From the NCBI RefSeq assembly GCF_018128905.1, contig NZ_CP063808.1:2914001-2978000 (forward strand): DNA of 64,000 bases. Direction: 5' to 3'. Shown piece by piece: positions 43,818 to 52,412 of this stretch. Within the stretch, counting starts at the first letter, position 1, and every line of letters starts with the position of its first letter. Below the pieces are notes generated by a model. It saw only the letters and a list, made by a program, of their open reading frames with translations, was not told the origin of the DNA and searched no databases. A program made the position numbers and the translations under genes. This DNA comes from Streptomyces sp. A2-16. Its GTDB lineage: Bacteria > Actinomycetota > Actinomycetes > Streptomycetales > Streptomycetaceae.

Positions 43818-46063
43818 TCGGAATCAGATCGCTCACGGCCACGGTGACGGGCCTGCTCCTCGCCGCGACGGTACCGCTCGTGGGCACCGCCCAACCGGCG
43901 GCCGCCTCCGACAACGGCCAGTCCGTCCGGCCCGCCATGGGCTGGTCCAGCTGGAGCTTCGTGCGCCGCACGCCGACCGAGGCGAAGATCAAGGCGCAGG
44001 CCGACGCGCTGGTCGCCAGTGGCCTCAAGAACCACGGTTTCGCCTACGTCAACCTCGACGACTTCTGGCAGAAGTGCGACTCCAACGGCTTCGTCGTCGA
44101 CTCCTACGGCCGTTGGGCCGTGGACACCGCCAAGTTCCCGTCCGGCATCAAGGCGCTGGCCGACTACGTCCACTCCAAGGGCCTGAAGTTCGGCTTCTAC
44201 GTGACGCCCGGCATCGCCAAGAACGCCGTCACCAAGAACACCCCGATCGAGGGGACCTCGTACCACGCGAAGGACATCGCGGACACGTCGAGGACGGAGA
44301 AGAACTACAACTGCAAGAACATGTACTACATCGACTATCAGAAGCCGGGTGCCCAGGAGTTCGTGAACTCCTGGGCGCGGCAGTTCGCCTCCTGGGGAGT
44401 CGACTACCTCAAGATCGACGGAGTGGGCAGCCATGACGTCCCCGACGTCCAGGCATGGGACAAGGCGCTGCGCTCCACCGGACGGCCGATCAACTTCGCG
44501 CTGTCCAACAACCTTCCGATCGCGGACGCCTCCACCTGGAAGAGGCTGGCGAACAGCTGGCGCACACAGGGCGACGTGGAGTGCTACTGCGGTCCCGGTG
44601 ACAACGGCAGCGGCTATCCGCTCACCGACTGGTCGCACGTCTCCTCCCGCTTCAACACCGCGGCCTCCTGGCAGCCGCACGCCGGTCCGGGCGGCTGGAA
44701 CGACCTCGACTCCCTGGAGATCGGCAACGGCGACCGGGTGGGCCTGACCGCCGACCAGCGCCGGTCCCACTTCACCCTCTGGGCGATGGCCGCCTCACCG
44801 CTGCTGCTCGGCACCGACCTGACCGATCTCGACCCGGTCGACAAGGCGATGCTGACCAACGACCGCCTCATCGGGGTCGACCAGGACGGCGTCGCCGCCA
44901 AGCGGATCGTGAACAGCGGGGTCAAGCAGGTCTGGAGCAAGAAGGAGAGCGACGGCCAGTACGTGGTGGCCCTGTTCAACACCGGTACGTCCGGCAACGC
45001 GACGGTCGCCGTGGACTGGTCGCAGGTCGGCTTCTCCGGCTCCGGTGACGTCACCGACCTGTGGTCCGGCTCGCACAAGGGCGTGATCGCGGACTCCTAC
45101 AGCGCGACCCTGCGCCCGGGCGAGACCCGGCTGATCCGCGTGAAGCCCGTCAACTCCCTGAAGAGCGCGGCGGCTTCACCGGGCATGGCCGTCGCCCCCT
45201 ACGAGTACCTCGGCTGGGGCAACCCGCAGAACCCCACCTCGGTGATGTCGGCGACCGGCGTCAAGTGGTTCACCCTCGCGTTCATCCTCTCCGACGGCGG
45301 CTGCAACCCGAAGTGGGACGGCTCGCGCCCGCTGACCGGCGGCACCGACCAGTCGAGGATCGACGCGATCAGATCCGCCGGCGGTGACGTCATGGTCTCC
45401 GTCGGCGGCTGGAGCGGGAACAAGCTCGGCGAGAAGTGCTCCAGCGCCTCGGCGCTCGCCGGCGCCTACCAGAAGGTGATCAACGCCTACCGGCTGAAGG
45501 CCCTCGACATCGACATCGAGAACACCGAGTGGTCCAACGCGACCGTACGGCAGCGGGTCGTCGACGCGCTGAAGACGGTCAAGGCGAACAACCCGGGCCT
45601 GAAGACCGTCATCACCTTCGGCACCACGACCAGCGGCCCCGACGCCACCGGCGTCGACATGATCAAGCGGGCGGCGAACTCGGGCCTGGCGAACGACGTG
45701 TGGTGCATCATGCCGTTCGACTTCGGCGGCGGCGCCACGAACATGGGCACCCTGACCACGCAGGCCATGGAAGGGCTCAAGGCGCGGGTCAAGTCGGCGT
45801 ACGGCTACAGCGACGCCACCGCCTACGCCCACATCGGGCTGTCCTCGATGAACGGCAGGACCGACGACTCCGGTGAGCGCGTCCGCGTCGCCGACTTCAG
45901 GACCATGCTCGCCTACGCCCAGCAGCACCACATCGGGCGCCTCACCTACTGGTCCGTCAACCGCGACCGCCCTTGCGCCTCGGGCACCGACGGCGACTCG
46001 TGCAGCGGTGTGACGCAGCAGCCGTACGACTACCTCAAGGTCTTCACCCAGTACACGGGCTGA
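43814..46063 (+). CDS. Two-enzyme exported fusion: GH27 alpha-galactosidase plus GH18-like domain
   Basis: This is a 749-residue protein with a signal peptide (ending near AAAS, residue 34). The N-terminal GH27 domain (about 38-450) has the GWSSWSF start, the nucleophile Asp in DYLKIDGVG, and HAGPGGWNDLD. GH27 enzymes include alpha-galactosidases and beta-L-arabinopyranosidases. From about 460 to 749 lies a GH18-like barrel with MVSVGGWSG and the DxDxE-type motif in LDIDIENTE, which includes a candidate catalytic Glu. The first Asp of the full GH18 DxxDxDxE motif is a Lys here. The ATG overlaps the preceding stop codon. Confidence 0.88.
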   Translation: MIGIRSLTATVTGLLLAATVPLVGTAQPAAASDNGQSVRPAMGWSSWSFVRRTPTEAKIKAQADALVASGLKNHGFAYVNLDDFWQKCDSNGFVVDSYGRWAVDTAKFPSGIKALADYVHSKGLKFGFYVTPGIAKNAVTKNTPIEGTSYHAKDIADTSRTEKNYNCKNMYYIDYQKPGAQEFVNSWARQFASWGVDYLKIDGVGSHDVPDVQAWDKALRSTGRPINFALSNNLPIADASTWKRLANSWRTQGDVECYCGPGDNGSGYPLTDWSHVSSRFNTAASWQPHAGPGGWNDLDSLEIGNGDRVGLTADQRRSHFTLWAMAASPLLLGTDLTDLDPVDKAMLTNDRLIGVDQDGVAAKRIVNSGVKQVWSKKESDGQYVVALFNTGTSGNATVAVDWSQVGFSGSGDVTDLWSGSHKGVIADSYSATLRPGETRLIRVKPVNSLKSAAASPGMAVAPYEYLGWGNPQNPTSVMSATGVKWFTLAFILSDGGCNPKWDGSRPLTGGTDQSRIDAIRSAGGDVMVSVGGWSGNKLGEKCSSASALAGAYQKVINAYRLKALDIDIENTEWSNATVRQRVVDALKTVKANNPGLKTVITFGTTTSGPDATGVDMIKRAANSGLANDVWCIMPFDFGGGATNMGTLTTQAMEGLKARVKSAYGYSDATAYAHIGLSSMNGRTDDSGERVRVADFRTMLAYAQQHHIGRLTYWSVNRDRPCASGTDGDSCSGVTQQPYDYLKVFTQYTG

Positions 46064-46074
46064 GGGGAACAACC

Positions 46075-48105
46075 GTGAAAACAAACAGACTTCTGCCCTA
46101 CGGCCTCGCCGCCGCCCTCGCTCTGCCGCTCGCCGGCCTGAGCCAGGGCAGCGCGCTCGCGGCCACCGACTACCAGGCGGAGGACGCGACCGTCGTGCAG
46201 GGCACGGTGGCCACCAACCACACCGGCTACACGGGCACCGGCTTCGTCGACTACACCAACGTCATAGGCTCGTACGTGGAGTTCACGGTGAGCGCCGCCT
46301 CGGCGGGCACCACGGCCGTCACCTTCCGCTACGCCAACGGGACCGCCACCGACCGCCCCATGGACATCTCCGTGAACGGCACGGTCGTCGCGCCCGCCGT
46401 CTCCTTCCCGGCCACCGCCGACTGGAACACCTGGGCCACCAGGACCGTCGACGTCCCGCTCACCGCGGGCTCGGGCAAGATCCGCGCGACCGCCACCACC
46501 GCGGGCGGCGGTCCCAACCTCGACCGCATCGGCGTCGCCGCCGCCACCGACTCCCAGGCCCCGAGCCGCCCCGGGCAGCCCAGTTGCTCCGACATCGGCG
46601 AGGACGGACTCACGCTCGCGTGGGGCGCCGCCACCGACAACGTGGGCGTGACGGCGTACGACCTCTACGAGCACGGCAACAAGATCGGTGAGGCGCCCGG
46701 CAGTTCGACCAGCAAGGCGCTCACCGGCCTCACCCCCGGCACCACCTACAACCTCACCGTCATCGCCCGGGACGCGGCCGGCAACACGTCCCCGGCGAGC
46801 CCCGTCGTCGACTGCACCACCAAGGCCAGCTCCGACACGACCCCGCCGACGAAGCCCGGCACCCTGTCCGCGGCGGACGTCACGGCGAACAGCGCCGCCC
46901 TGAGCTGGGGTGCCTCCACCGACAACCGGGCGGTCGCCGGCTACGACGTGCGCAGTGACACCACCGTCTACAAGTCCGTCACCACCGGCACCTCGACGAC
47001 GTTGACCGGGCTGGCCTGCAACAGCCCGTACAGCCTGAACGTCGTCGCCCGGGACGCGGCCGGCAATGTCTCCCCGCCGAGCAACACGGTCACCTTCACC
47101 ACCAAGGCGTGCGCCACCGACGGCGGTGTCCCGTCCTCGGTCGCCACCCTCTCCTCGGGCTGGACGATCCCCTGGGGCGTCTTCTGGCTGCCCGACGGCA
47201 AGAGCGCGCTGGTCACCGAGCGGGACGACTTCCGGGTCTGGAAGGTGACCAAGGAGGGCACGAAGACGCAGGTCGGGACCGTCCCGAACGCCGTCACCAC
47301 CAACGGCGAGGGCGGACTGCTCGGTGTCGCCGTCGACCCGAAGTGGGAGACGAACCACCGCGTCTACTTCATGCACACCGCGTCCGAGGGCAACCGCGTG
47401 GTCCGCATGACGTACGACGGGACCGCCCTGAGCGACTACACGGTCCTCCTGCAGGGCATCAAGAAGAACCGCTACCACAACGGCGGCCGCCTCGCCTTCG
47501 GCCCCGACGGCTACCTGTACGTCTCCACCGGAGAGGCCCAGACGCCCGATCTGGCGCAGGACAAGAGCTCCCTCAACGGCAAGATCCTGCGCATGACCAC
47601 CGACGGCAGGCCGGCCCCCGGCAACCCGTTCGGCACCTACGTCTACAGCCTCGGCCACCGCAACCCGCAGGGCCTCGCCTTCGACCGCAACGGCCGTCTG
47701 TGGGAAGCGGAGTTCGGCAACAGCTCCAAGGACGAACTGAACCTGATCAAGCCCGGCGCCAACTACGGCTGGCCGGTCTGCGAGGGCGCCTGCTCCACCG
47801 CGGGGATGACCAACCCGAAGGCCACCTGGAACGTCTCGGAGGCCTCGCCGAGCGGCATCGCGATCGTGCGCAACGTCGTCTACATGGCCTCCCTGCGCGG
47901 CGAGCGGCTGTGGAGGATCCCGATCACCGGGGACAGCGAGAGCGTCGGCACGCCGACCGCGTACTACGTGGGCACCTACGGCCGGCTGCGCACGGTCACC
48001 AAGGTGCCGGGCGCCGACCAGCTGTGGCTGTCGACCACCAACTGCGACAACAACGGAGGAGCGGCGGACGGATCGGACAAGATCTTCCGCGTGACCATCA
48101 GCTGA
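46075..48105 (+). CDS. Exported PQQ-type sugar dehydrogenase with CBM and two FN3 modules
   Basis: This is a 676-residue protein. A signal peptide (ending near ALAA, residue 29) is followed by a CBM6/35-type beta-sandwich (about 30-155) starting TDYQAEDATVVQGTV, and two fibronectin type III modules (about 163-250 and 257-345). A six-bladed sugar/sorbosone dehydrogenase propeller (about 350-676) follows, with GEGGLLGVAVDP, RYHNGGRLAFGPDGYLYV and the C-terminal NYGWPVC. The enzymatic domain resembles GSDH/AA12 dehydrogenases, which use PQQ and oxidise sugars such as glucose or L-fucose. The GTG at 46075 has GAGGGGAAC. It closes the operon. Confidence 0.9.
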   Translation: MKTNRLLPYGLAAALALPLAGLSQGSALAATDYQAEDATVVQGTVATNHTGYTGTGFVDYTNVIGSYVEFTVSAASAGTTAVTFRYANGTATDRPMDISVNGTVVAPAVSFPATADWNTWATRTVDVPLTAGSGKIRATATTAGGGPNLDRIGVAAATDSQAPSRPGQPSCSDIGEDGLTLAWGAATDNVGVTAYDLYEHGNKIGEAPGSSTSKALTGLTPGTTYNLTVIARDAAGNTSPASPVVDCTTKASSDTTPPTKPGTLSAADVTANSAALSWGASTDNRAVAGYDVRSDTTVYKSVTTGTSTTLTGLACNSPYSLNVVARDAAGNVSPPSNTVTFTTKACATDGGVPSSVATLSSGWTIPWGVFWLPDGKSALVTERDDFRVWKVTKEGTKTQVGTVPNAVTTNGEGGLLGVAVDPKWETNHRVYFMHTASEGNRVVRMTYDGTALSDYTVLLQGIKKNRYHNGGRLAFGPDGYLYVSTGEAQTPDLAQDKSSLNGKILRMTTDGRPAPGNPFGTYVYSLGHRNPQGLAFDRNGRLWEAEFGNSSKDELNLIKPGANYGWPVCEGACSTAGMTNPKATWNVSEASPSGIAIVRNVVYMASLRGERLWRIPITGDSESVGTPTAYYVGTYGRLRTVTKVPGADQLWLSTTNCDNNGGAADGSDKIFRVTIS

Positions 48106-48141
48106 CAGCCCGTCAGGCCGACGGAACGGGGTGACAGGCCG

Positions 48142-49968
48142 TCAGGCCCGGTACAGGGCCTCGACCTCGTTCGCGTACGCCGTCTCGATCGCCTTGCGCT
48201 TGAGCTTGAGCGACGGCGTCAGCAGCCCGTGCTCCTCGGTGAAGGGCTGTGCCAGGATACGGAAGGTGCGGATCGACTCGGCCTGCGAGACCAGGGTGTT
48301 GGCGGCGACCACCGCGCGCCGCACCTCGGTCTCCAGGTCGGCGTCCCGTACCAGCTGCGCCGGGGACATCCGGGGCTTGTCGCGCATCCCCAGCCAGTGC
48401 TCGACGGCCTCCTGGTCGAGGGTGACCAGCGCGGCGACGTAGGGCCGGTCGTTGCCCACCACGATGCACTGCGAGACCAGCGGATGGTCGCGCACCCGCT
48501 CCTCCAGCACACCGGGGGAGACGCTCTTGCCGCCGGAGGTGACCAGGATCTCCTTCTTGCGGCCGGTGATGGTGAGGTAGCCGTCCTCGTCGAGGGAGCC
48601 GAGGTCACCGGTGGCGAGCCAGCCGTCGTGCAGCGTCTCGTCGGTGGCCTTCTCGTTGTTGAGGTACCCCTGGAAGATGTTGGCGCCGTAGAGCCAGATC
48701 TCGCCGTCGTCCGCGATGTGGACCGTCATGCCCGGGATGGGCTGCCCGACGGTGCCGTAGCGGGTGCGCTCGGGCGGGTTGGCGGTGGCGGCCGCCGTCG
48801 ACTCGGTGAGGCCGTAGCCCTCGTAGATGTGCACACCCGCGCCGGCGAAGAACAGCCCCAGTTTGCGGTCCATGGCCGAACCGCCGGTCATGGCCTGCTT
48901 GATGCGGCCGCCCATCGCCGCCCGCATCTTGGAGTACACGAGCTTGTCGAAGAGCTGGTGCTGCATCCGCAGCCCCGCCGAGGGGCCGGGCCCGATGCCC
49001 CAGGCCTTGGCCTCCATGGCCTCCGCGTATTTCACGGCCACGTCGACGGCCTTCTCGAACGGCCCGGCCTTGCCCTCCTTCTCGGCCTTGCGGCGGGAGG
49101 CGTTGAACACCTTCTCGAAGATGTACGGCACCCCGAGGAAGAACGTCGGCTTGAACGCGGCGAGGTCCGGCAGCAGGGCGGCCGCGTTCATCTGCGGCTG
49201 ATGGCCGAAGCGGACCCTGCCGCGGATCGCCGCGACCTGCACCATCCGCCCGAAGACGTGCGCGAGCGGCAGGAACAGCAGGGTCGCCGCCTCGTCGCCC
49301 TTCTTGGAGTGGAACACCGGCTCCCAGCGCTCGATGACGGTGTCCGCCTCGTACATGAAGTTGCCGTGGGTGATCACACAGCCCTTGGGGCGGCCGGTGG
49401 TGCCCGAGGTGTAGATGATCGTCGCGACCGAGTCCGGGGTCACCGCCTGCCGGTGGCGGTGCACCACCTCGTCCTCGATGGCGGTGCCGGCGTCGTACAG
49501 CTCCTGCACCGCGCCGGAGTCCAGCTGCCACAGCCGGTGCAGCTGGGGCAGCCGGTCGATGACGGTGGCGATCGTCATCGCGTGGTCCTCGTGCTCCACG
49601 ATCGCCGCCGTGCACTCGGCGTCGTACAGCGCCCAGAAGCACTGCTCGGCCGAGGAGGTCGGATAGACCGGCACCACCTGTGCGCCGATCGTCCACAGCG
49701 CGAAGTCGAACAGCGTCCACTCGTAGCGGGTGCGGGACATGATCGCGACCCGGTCGCCGAAGCGGATGCCCTGGGCGAGCAGTCCCTTGGCGAGGGCCAT
49801 GACCTCGTCACGGAACTCGGCGGAGGTCACGTCCCGCCACCGGCCGTCCCCGTCCTTGCGGCCGAGGGCGATGTGCACGGGGTCGTTCTGGGCATGCTCG
49901 AAGACGACGTCGGCCAGTCCGCCCACCGGGGGTGCCAACGCCAACGGAGGGTTGGTGAACTCGCGCAA
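48142..49968 (-). CDS. Long-chain fatty-acid-CoA ligase (AMP-forming)
   Basis: This is a 608-residue ANL-superfamily enzyme. The P-loop-like motif is IIYTSGTTGRPKGCV near residue 180, the A5 motif is YEGYGLTES, and DGWLATGDLG plus GRKKEILVTSGGKSVSP form the adenylation core. It activates fatty acids to acyl-CoA and may attach to the inner face of the membrane. The TTG at 49968 is preferred: GGGAG lies upstream and the first residues REFTNPPLALAPPVG match the family start. A frame extension to 50037 is possible but lacks a good ribosome binding site. The gene is alone on this strand. Confidence 0.93.
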   Translation of the reverse strand: MREFTNPPLALAPPVGGLADVVFEHAQNDPVHIALGRKDGDGRWRDVTSAEFRDEVMALAKGLLAQGIRFGDRVAIMSRTRYEWTLFDFALWTIGAQVVPVYPTSSAEQCFWALYDAECTAAIVEHEDHAMTIATVIDRLPQLHRLWQLDSGAVQELYDAGTAIEDEVVHRHRQAVTPDSVATIIYTSGTTGRPKGCVITHGNFMYEADTVIERWEPVFHSKKGDEAATLLFLPLAHVFGRMVQVAAIRGRVRFGHQPQMNAAALLPDLAAFKPTFFLGVPYIFEKVFNASRRKAEKEGKAGPFEKAVDVAVKYAEAMEAKAWGIGPGPSAGLRMQHQLFDKLVYSKMRAAMGGRIKQAMTGGSAMDRKLGLFFAGAGVHIYEGYGLTESTAAATANPPERTRYGTVGQPIPGMTVHIADDGEIWLYGANIFQGYLNNEKATDETLHDGWLATGDLGSLDEDGYLTITGRKKEILVTSGGKSVSPGVLEERVRDHPLVSQCIVVGNDRPYVAALVTLDQEAVEHWLGMRDKPRMSPAQLVRDADLETEVRRAVVAANTLVSQAESIRTFRILAQPFTEEHGLLTPSLKLKRKAIETAYANEVEALYRA

Positions 49969-50323
49969 ACCCCGCTCCCCGCTCTCCCTGGCGCTCAGTG
50001 ACGCTCCGCACAGCGCCGTGAAAGCTACCCCACCCACGCATCCGACGGGAGAGGGGCCGAAGCCGAGCGGTGCTCAGGTATGGCCTGGTCAGTACCGGAA
50101 AATACCCTCACATGGGGAAGGGTCGGACACAAAGCTGACGGTTGCGTAAGCTTTGACGCCGTAATCTCCACTGAATCTGTACGACCCGACGACGGCTCGG
50201 GATCTTGGTGAAACGGTTATTCGCGAGGTGGCGTCGTCACATCGCGGCCTCTCCTCACTCAGCGCCACCGGCCCGGAATTTGTCACTCCGTTCCGTGGGC
50301 GACCCGCGGTGCCGCGCCGGCCC
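49969..50323. other. Intergenic region with no gene detected
   Basis: The stretch between the acyl-CoA ligase start and the LysR stop has lower GC content than its flanks around 50090-50240. No coding frame with Streptomyces third-position bias and no RNA gene was recognised. It probably holds the promoter of the acyl-CoA ligase. Confidence 0.6.
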
Positions 50324-51187
50324 TCAGCGCCGGTGCAGCCGGTCCCCGCCCGCCAGGATCGCGGAGGCGAGCGCGTCCGCCGCCCCCTGCGCGGCCGTGC
50401 GCCGCGGACCGTGCACCAGCACGAAGTCGACCTGCCCCAGCTCCGGCAGCCCGGACCGGTCGGGCACCCGCACCAGCCCGGGCGGCACCAGGCCCCGCGA
50501 GTGCGCCATCACCCCGAGGCCTGCCCGCGCGGCCGCGATCAGTCCGTTGAGGCTCCCGCTGGTGCACACGATCCGCCACTCGCGTCCCTGTCGCTCCAGG
50601 GCCTCCAGCGCCAGCATCCGGGTGATCCCGGGCGGGGGGTAGACGATCAGCGGCACCGGGCGGTCGGCGTCCAGGCGCAGCCGCTCCGCCCCGATCCACA
50701 CCAGCCGGTCGTGCCACACCAGCTCGCCCCGGGGATCCTCCGGCCGCCGCTTGGCGAGGACGAGGTCCAGCTTTCCGGCGGCCAGCCGCTCGTGCAGCGT
50801 CCCCGACAGCTCCACCGTCAGTTCCAGGTCCACCTCGGGATGGTCGTACCGGAAGCCCTCGAGGATCTCGGGCAGCCGGGTGAGGACGAAGTCCTCGGAC
50901 GCCCCGAACCGCAGCCGCCCCCGCAGCCGGGTGCCGGTGAAGAACGCCGTCGCCTGGTCGTGCACCTCCAGGATCCGGCGCGCGAACCCCAGCATCGCCT
51001 CGCCGTCCTCCGTCAGCTCCACGGAGTGGGTGTCCCGGGTGAACAGCAGCCTGCCCGCGGCGTCCTCCAGGCGCCGTACGTGCTGGCTCACCGTCGACTG
51101 GCGCAGCCCGAGCCTGCGGGCGGCCTGCGTGAAGCTCAGGGTCTGCGCCACCGCCAGGAACGTACGCAACTGCGACGGGTCGTACAT
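50324..51187 (-). CDS. LysR-family transcriptional regulator
   Basis: This is a 287-residue LTTR. The winged helix lies at residues 3-62 (LRTFLAVAQTLSFTQAARRL, then STVSQHVRRLE) and the effector-binding domain at about 90-285. It is divergent from a bile-acid/sodium-symporter-family transporter gene 154 bp away, the usual arrangement of a LysR activator and its target. The start ATG at 51187 has no strong ribosome binding site. The effector is unknown. Confidence 0.93.
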   Translation of the reverse strand: MYDPSQLRTFLAVAQTLSFTQAARRLGLRQSTVSQHVRRLEDAAGRLLFTRDTHSVELTEDGEAMLGFARRILEVHDQATAFFTGTRLRGRLRFGASEDFVLTRLPEILEGFRYDHPEVDLELTVELSGTLHERLAAGKLDLVLAKRRPEDPRGELVWHDRLVWIGAERLRLDADRPVPLIVYPPPGITRMLALEALERQGREWRIVCTSGSLNGLIAAARAGLGVMAHSRGLVPPGLVRVPDRSGLPELGQVDFVLVHGPRRTAAQGAADALASAILAGGDRLHRR

Positions 51188-51341
51188 ACCGCGAGCTTAT
51201 CGCGGAACGTGATGACAGTCAGAGTGGTATGCGGGATTCCCGATCAAGGAGTGAAGGAGGACGATGGAGGGGGACCCCCCGTCCTGAGGGAGGTGCCCGC
51301 ATGTCCATGTACCGCCGTCGAACACGAGCAAGTGGAGCACC

Positions 51342-52412
51342 GTGAAGCGCCTGAAGTGGCCGGCCTGGATGCCGGTCGACCCGTACATCCTGCTGCTGCT
51401 CGGCACCGTGGGCCTCGCGGCCCTCGTACCGGCACGCGGGACCACCGCGGACGTGGCCTCCGGAGCCTCCACGGCGGCGATCGCCTTCCTCTTCTTCCTG
51501 TACGGCGCCCGACTCTCCACCCGTGAGGCCCTGGACGGCCTCAAGCACTGGCGGCTCCACGTCACGGTCCTCGCCTGTACGTTCGTGATCTTCCCGCTCC
51601 TCGGCCTGGCCGCCCGCGGACTCGTCCCGGTCTTCCTGACGGACCCGCTCTACCAGGGCCTGCTCTTCCTCACGCTGGTGCCCTCCACCATCCAGTCCTC
51701 GATCGCCTTCACCTCGATCGCCCGCGGCAACGTGCCCGCCGCGATCTGCGCCGGCTCCTTCTCCTCCCTGGTCGGCATCGTCATCACCCCGCTCCTCGCG
51801 GCCGCCCTGCTCGGCAGCAGCGGCGGCGGGTTCTCCGCCGACTCGCTCCTGGAGATCGTGCTGCAGCTGCTCGTGCCGTTCCTGGCGGGCCAGTTGACGC
51901 GCCGCTGGATCGGCGGCTTCATCACCCGTCACAAGAAGGTCCTCGGGCTCGTCGACCGCGGCTCCATCCTGCTCGTCGTCTACACCGCGTTCAGCGAGGG
52001 CATGGTCCAGGGCATCTGGCACCAGGTGAGCCCGCTCAGGCTCGGCGGCCTCATGGTCGTCGAGGCCGTGCTGCTCGCCCTGATGCTCACCCTGACCTGG
52101 TACGGCGCCAAGGCGCTCCGCTTCGACCGCGGGGACCGCATCGCCATCCAGTTCGCGGGCTCCAAGAAGTCCCTCGCCTCCGGACTCCCCATGGCCAGCG
52201 TGCTGTTCGGTGCGCACGCCTCGCTCGCGGTGCTGCCGCTGATGCTCTTCCACCAGATGCAGCTGATGGTCTGCGCGGTGATCGCCAAGCGCCGCTCGCA
52301 CGACCCTCTTACGGAGGACGCCGGGGAGACCGGGGAGTCCGGAGAGGTCAGCGCGCCGGAGTCAGCCGCAGGGTCACGAACCGCGGTCGGTACAACGACA
52401 CGTTCCGGTTGA
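51342..52412 (+). CDS. Bile acid:sodium symporter-family (BASS/SBF-like) transporter
   Basis: This is a 356-residue protein with about nine to ten transmembrane helices in the first 315 residues and a short acidic hydrophilic tail. Motifs of the SBF-like PF13593 family are FLFFLYGARLS near residue 50, LFLTLVPSTIQSSIAFTSIA near 110 and FAGSKKSLASGLPMA near 270. Substrates are unknown organic anions; it should act in the plasma membrane. The GTG at 51342 has GTGGAG upstream. The last 65 bp overlap the 3' end of the convergent gene. Confidence 0.92.
   Translation: MKRLKWPAWMPVDPYILLLLGTVGLAALVPARGTTADVASGASTAAIAFLFFLYGARLSTREALDGLKHWRLHVTVLACTFVIFPLLGLAARGLVPVFLTDPLYQGLLFLTLVPSTIQSSIAFTSIARGNVPAAICAGSFSSLVGIVITPLLAAALLGSSGGGFSADSLLEIVLQLLVPFLAGQLTRRWIGGFITRHKKVLGLVDRGSILLVVYTAFSEGMVQGIWHQVSPLRLGGLMVVEAVLLALMLTLTWYGAKALRFDRGDRIAIQFAGSKKSLASGLPMASVLFGAHASLAVLPLMLFHQMQLMVCAVIAKRRSHDPLTEDAGETGESGEVSAPESAAGSRTAVGTTTRSG

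Noticed and set aside
18258..48105. One single genomic island for all carbohydrate genes
   Set aside because: Composition and codon use are alike throughout and no integrase, tRNA or direct-repeat boundary was found, so horizontal transfer cannot be supported from the sequence.
48106..48141. Possible terminator between the dehydrogenase and acyl-CoA ligase genes
   Set aside because: Only short interrupted repeats such as CGTC-AGGCC-GACG are visible; they are too weak to call.
48229..50001. Long plus-strand frame opposite the acyl-CoA ligase
   Set aside because: It mirrors the third-position bias of the ligase and has no family motif.
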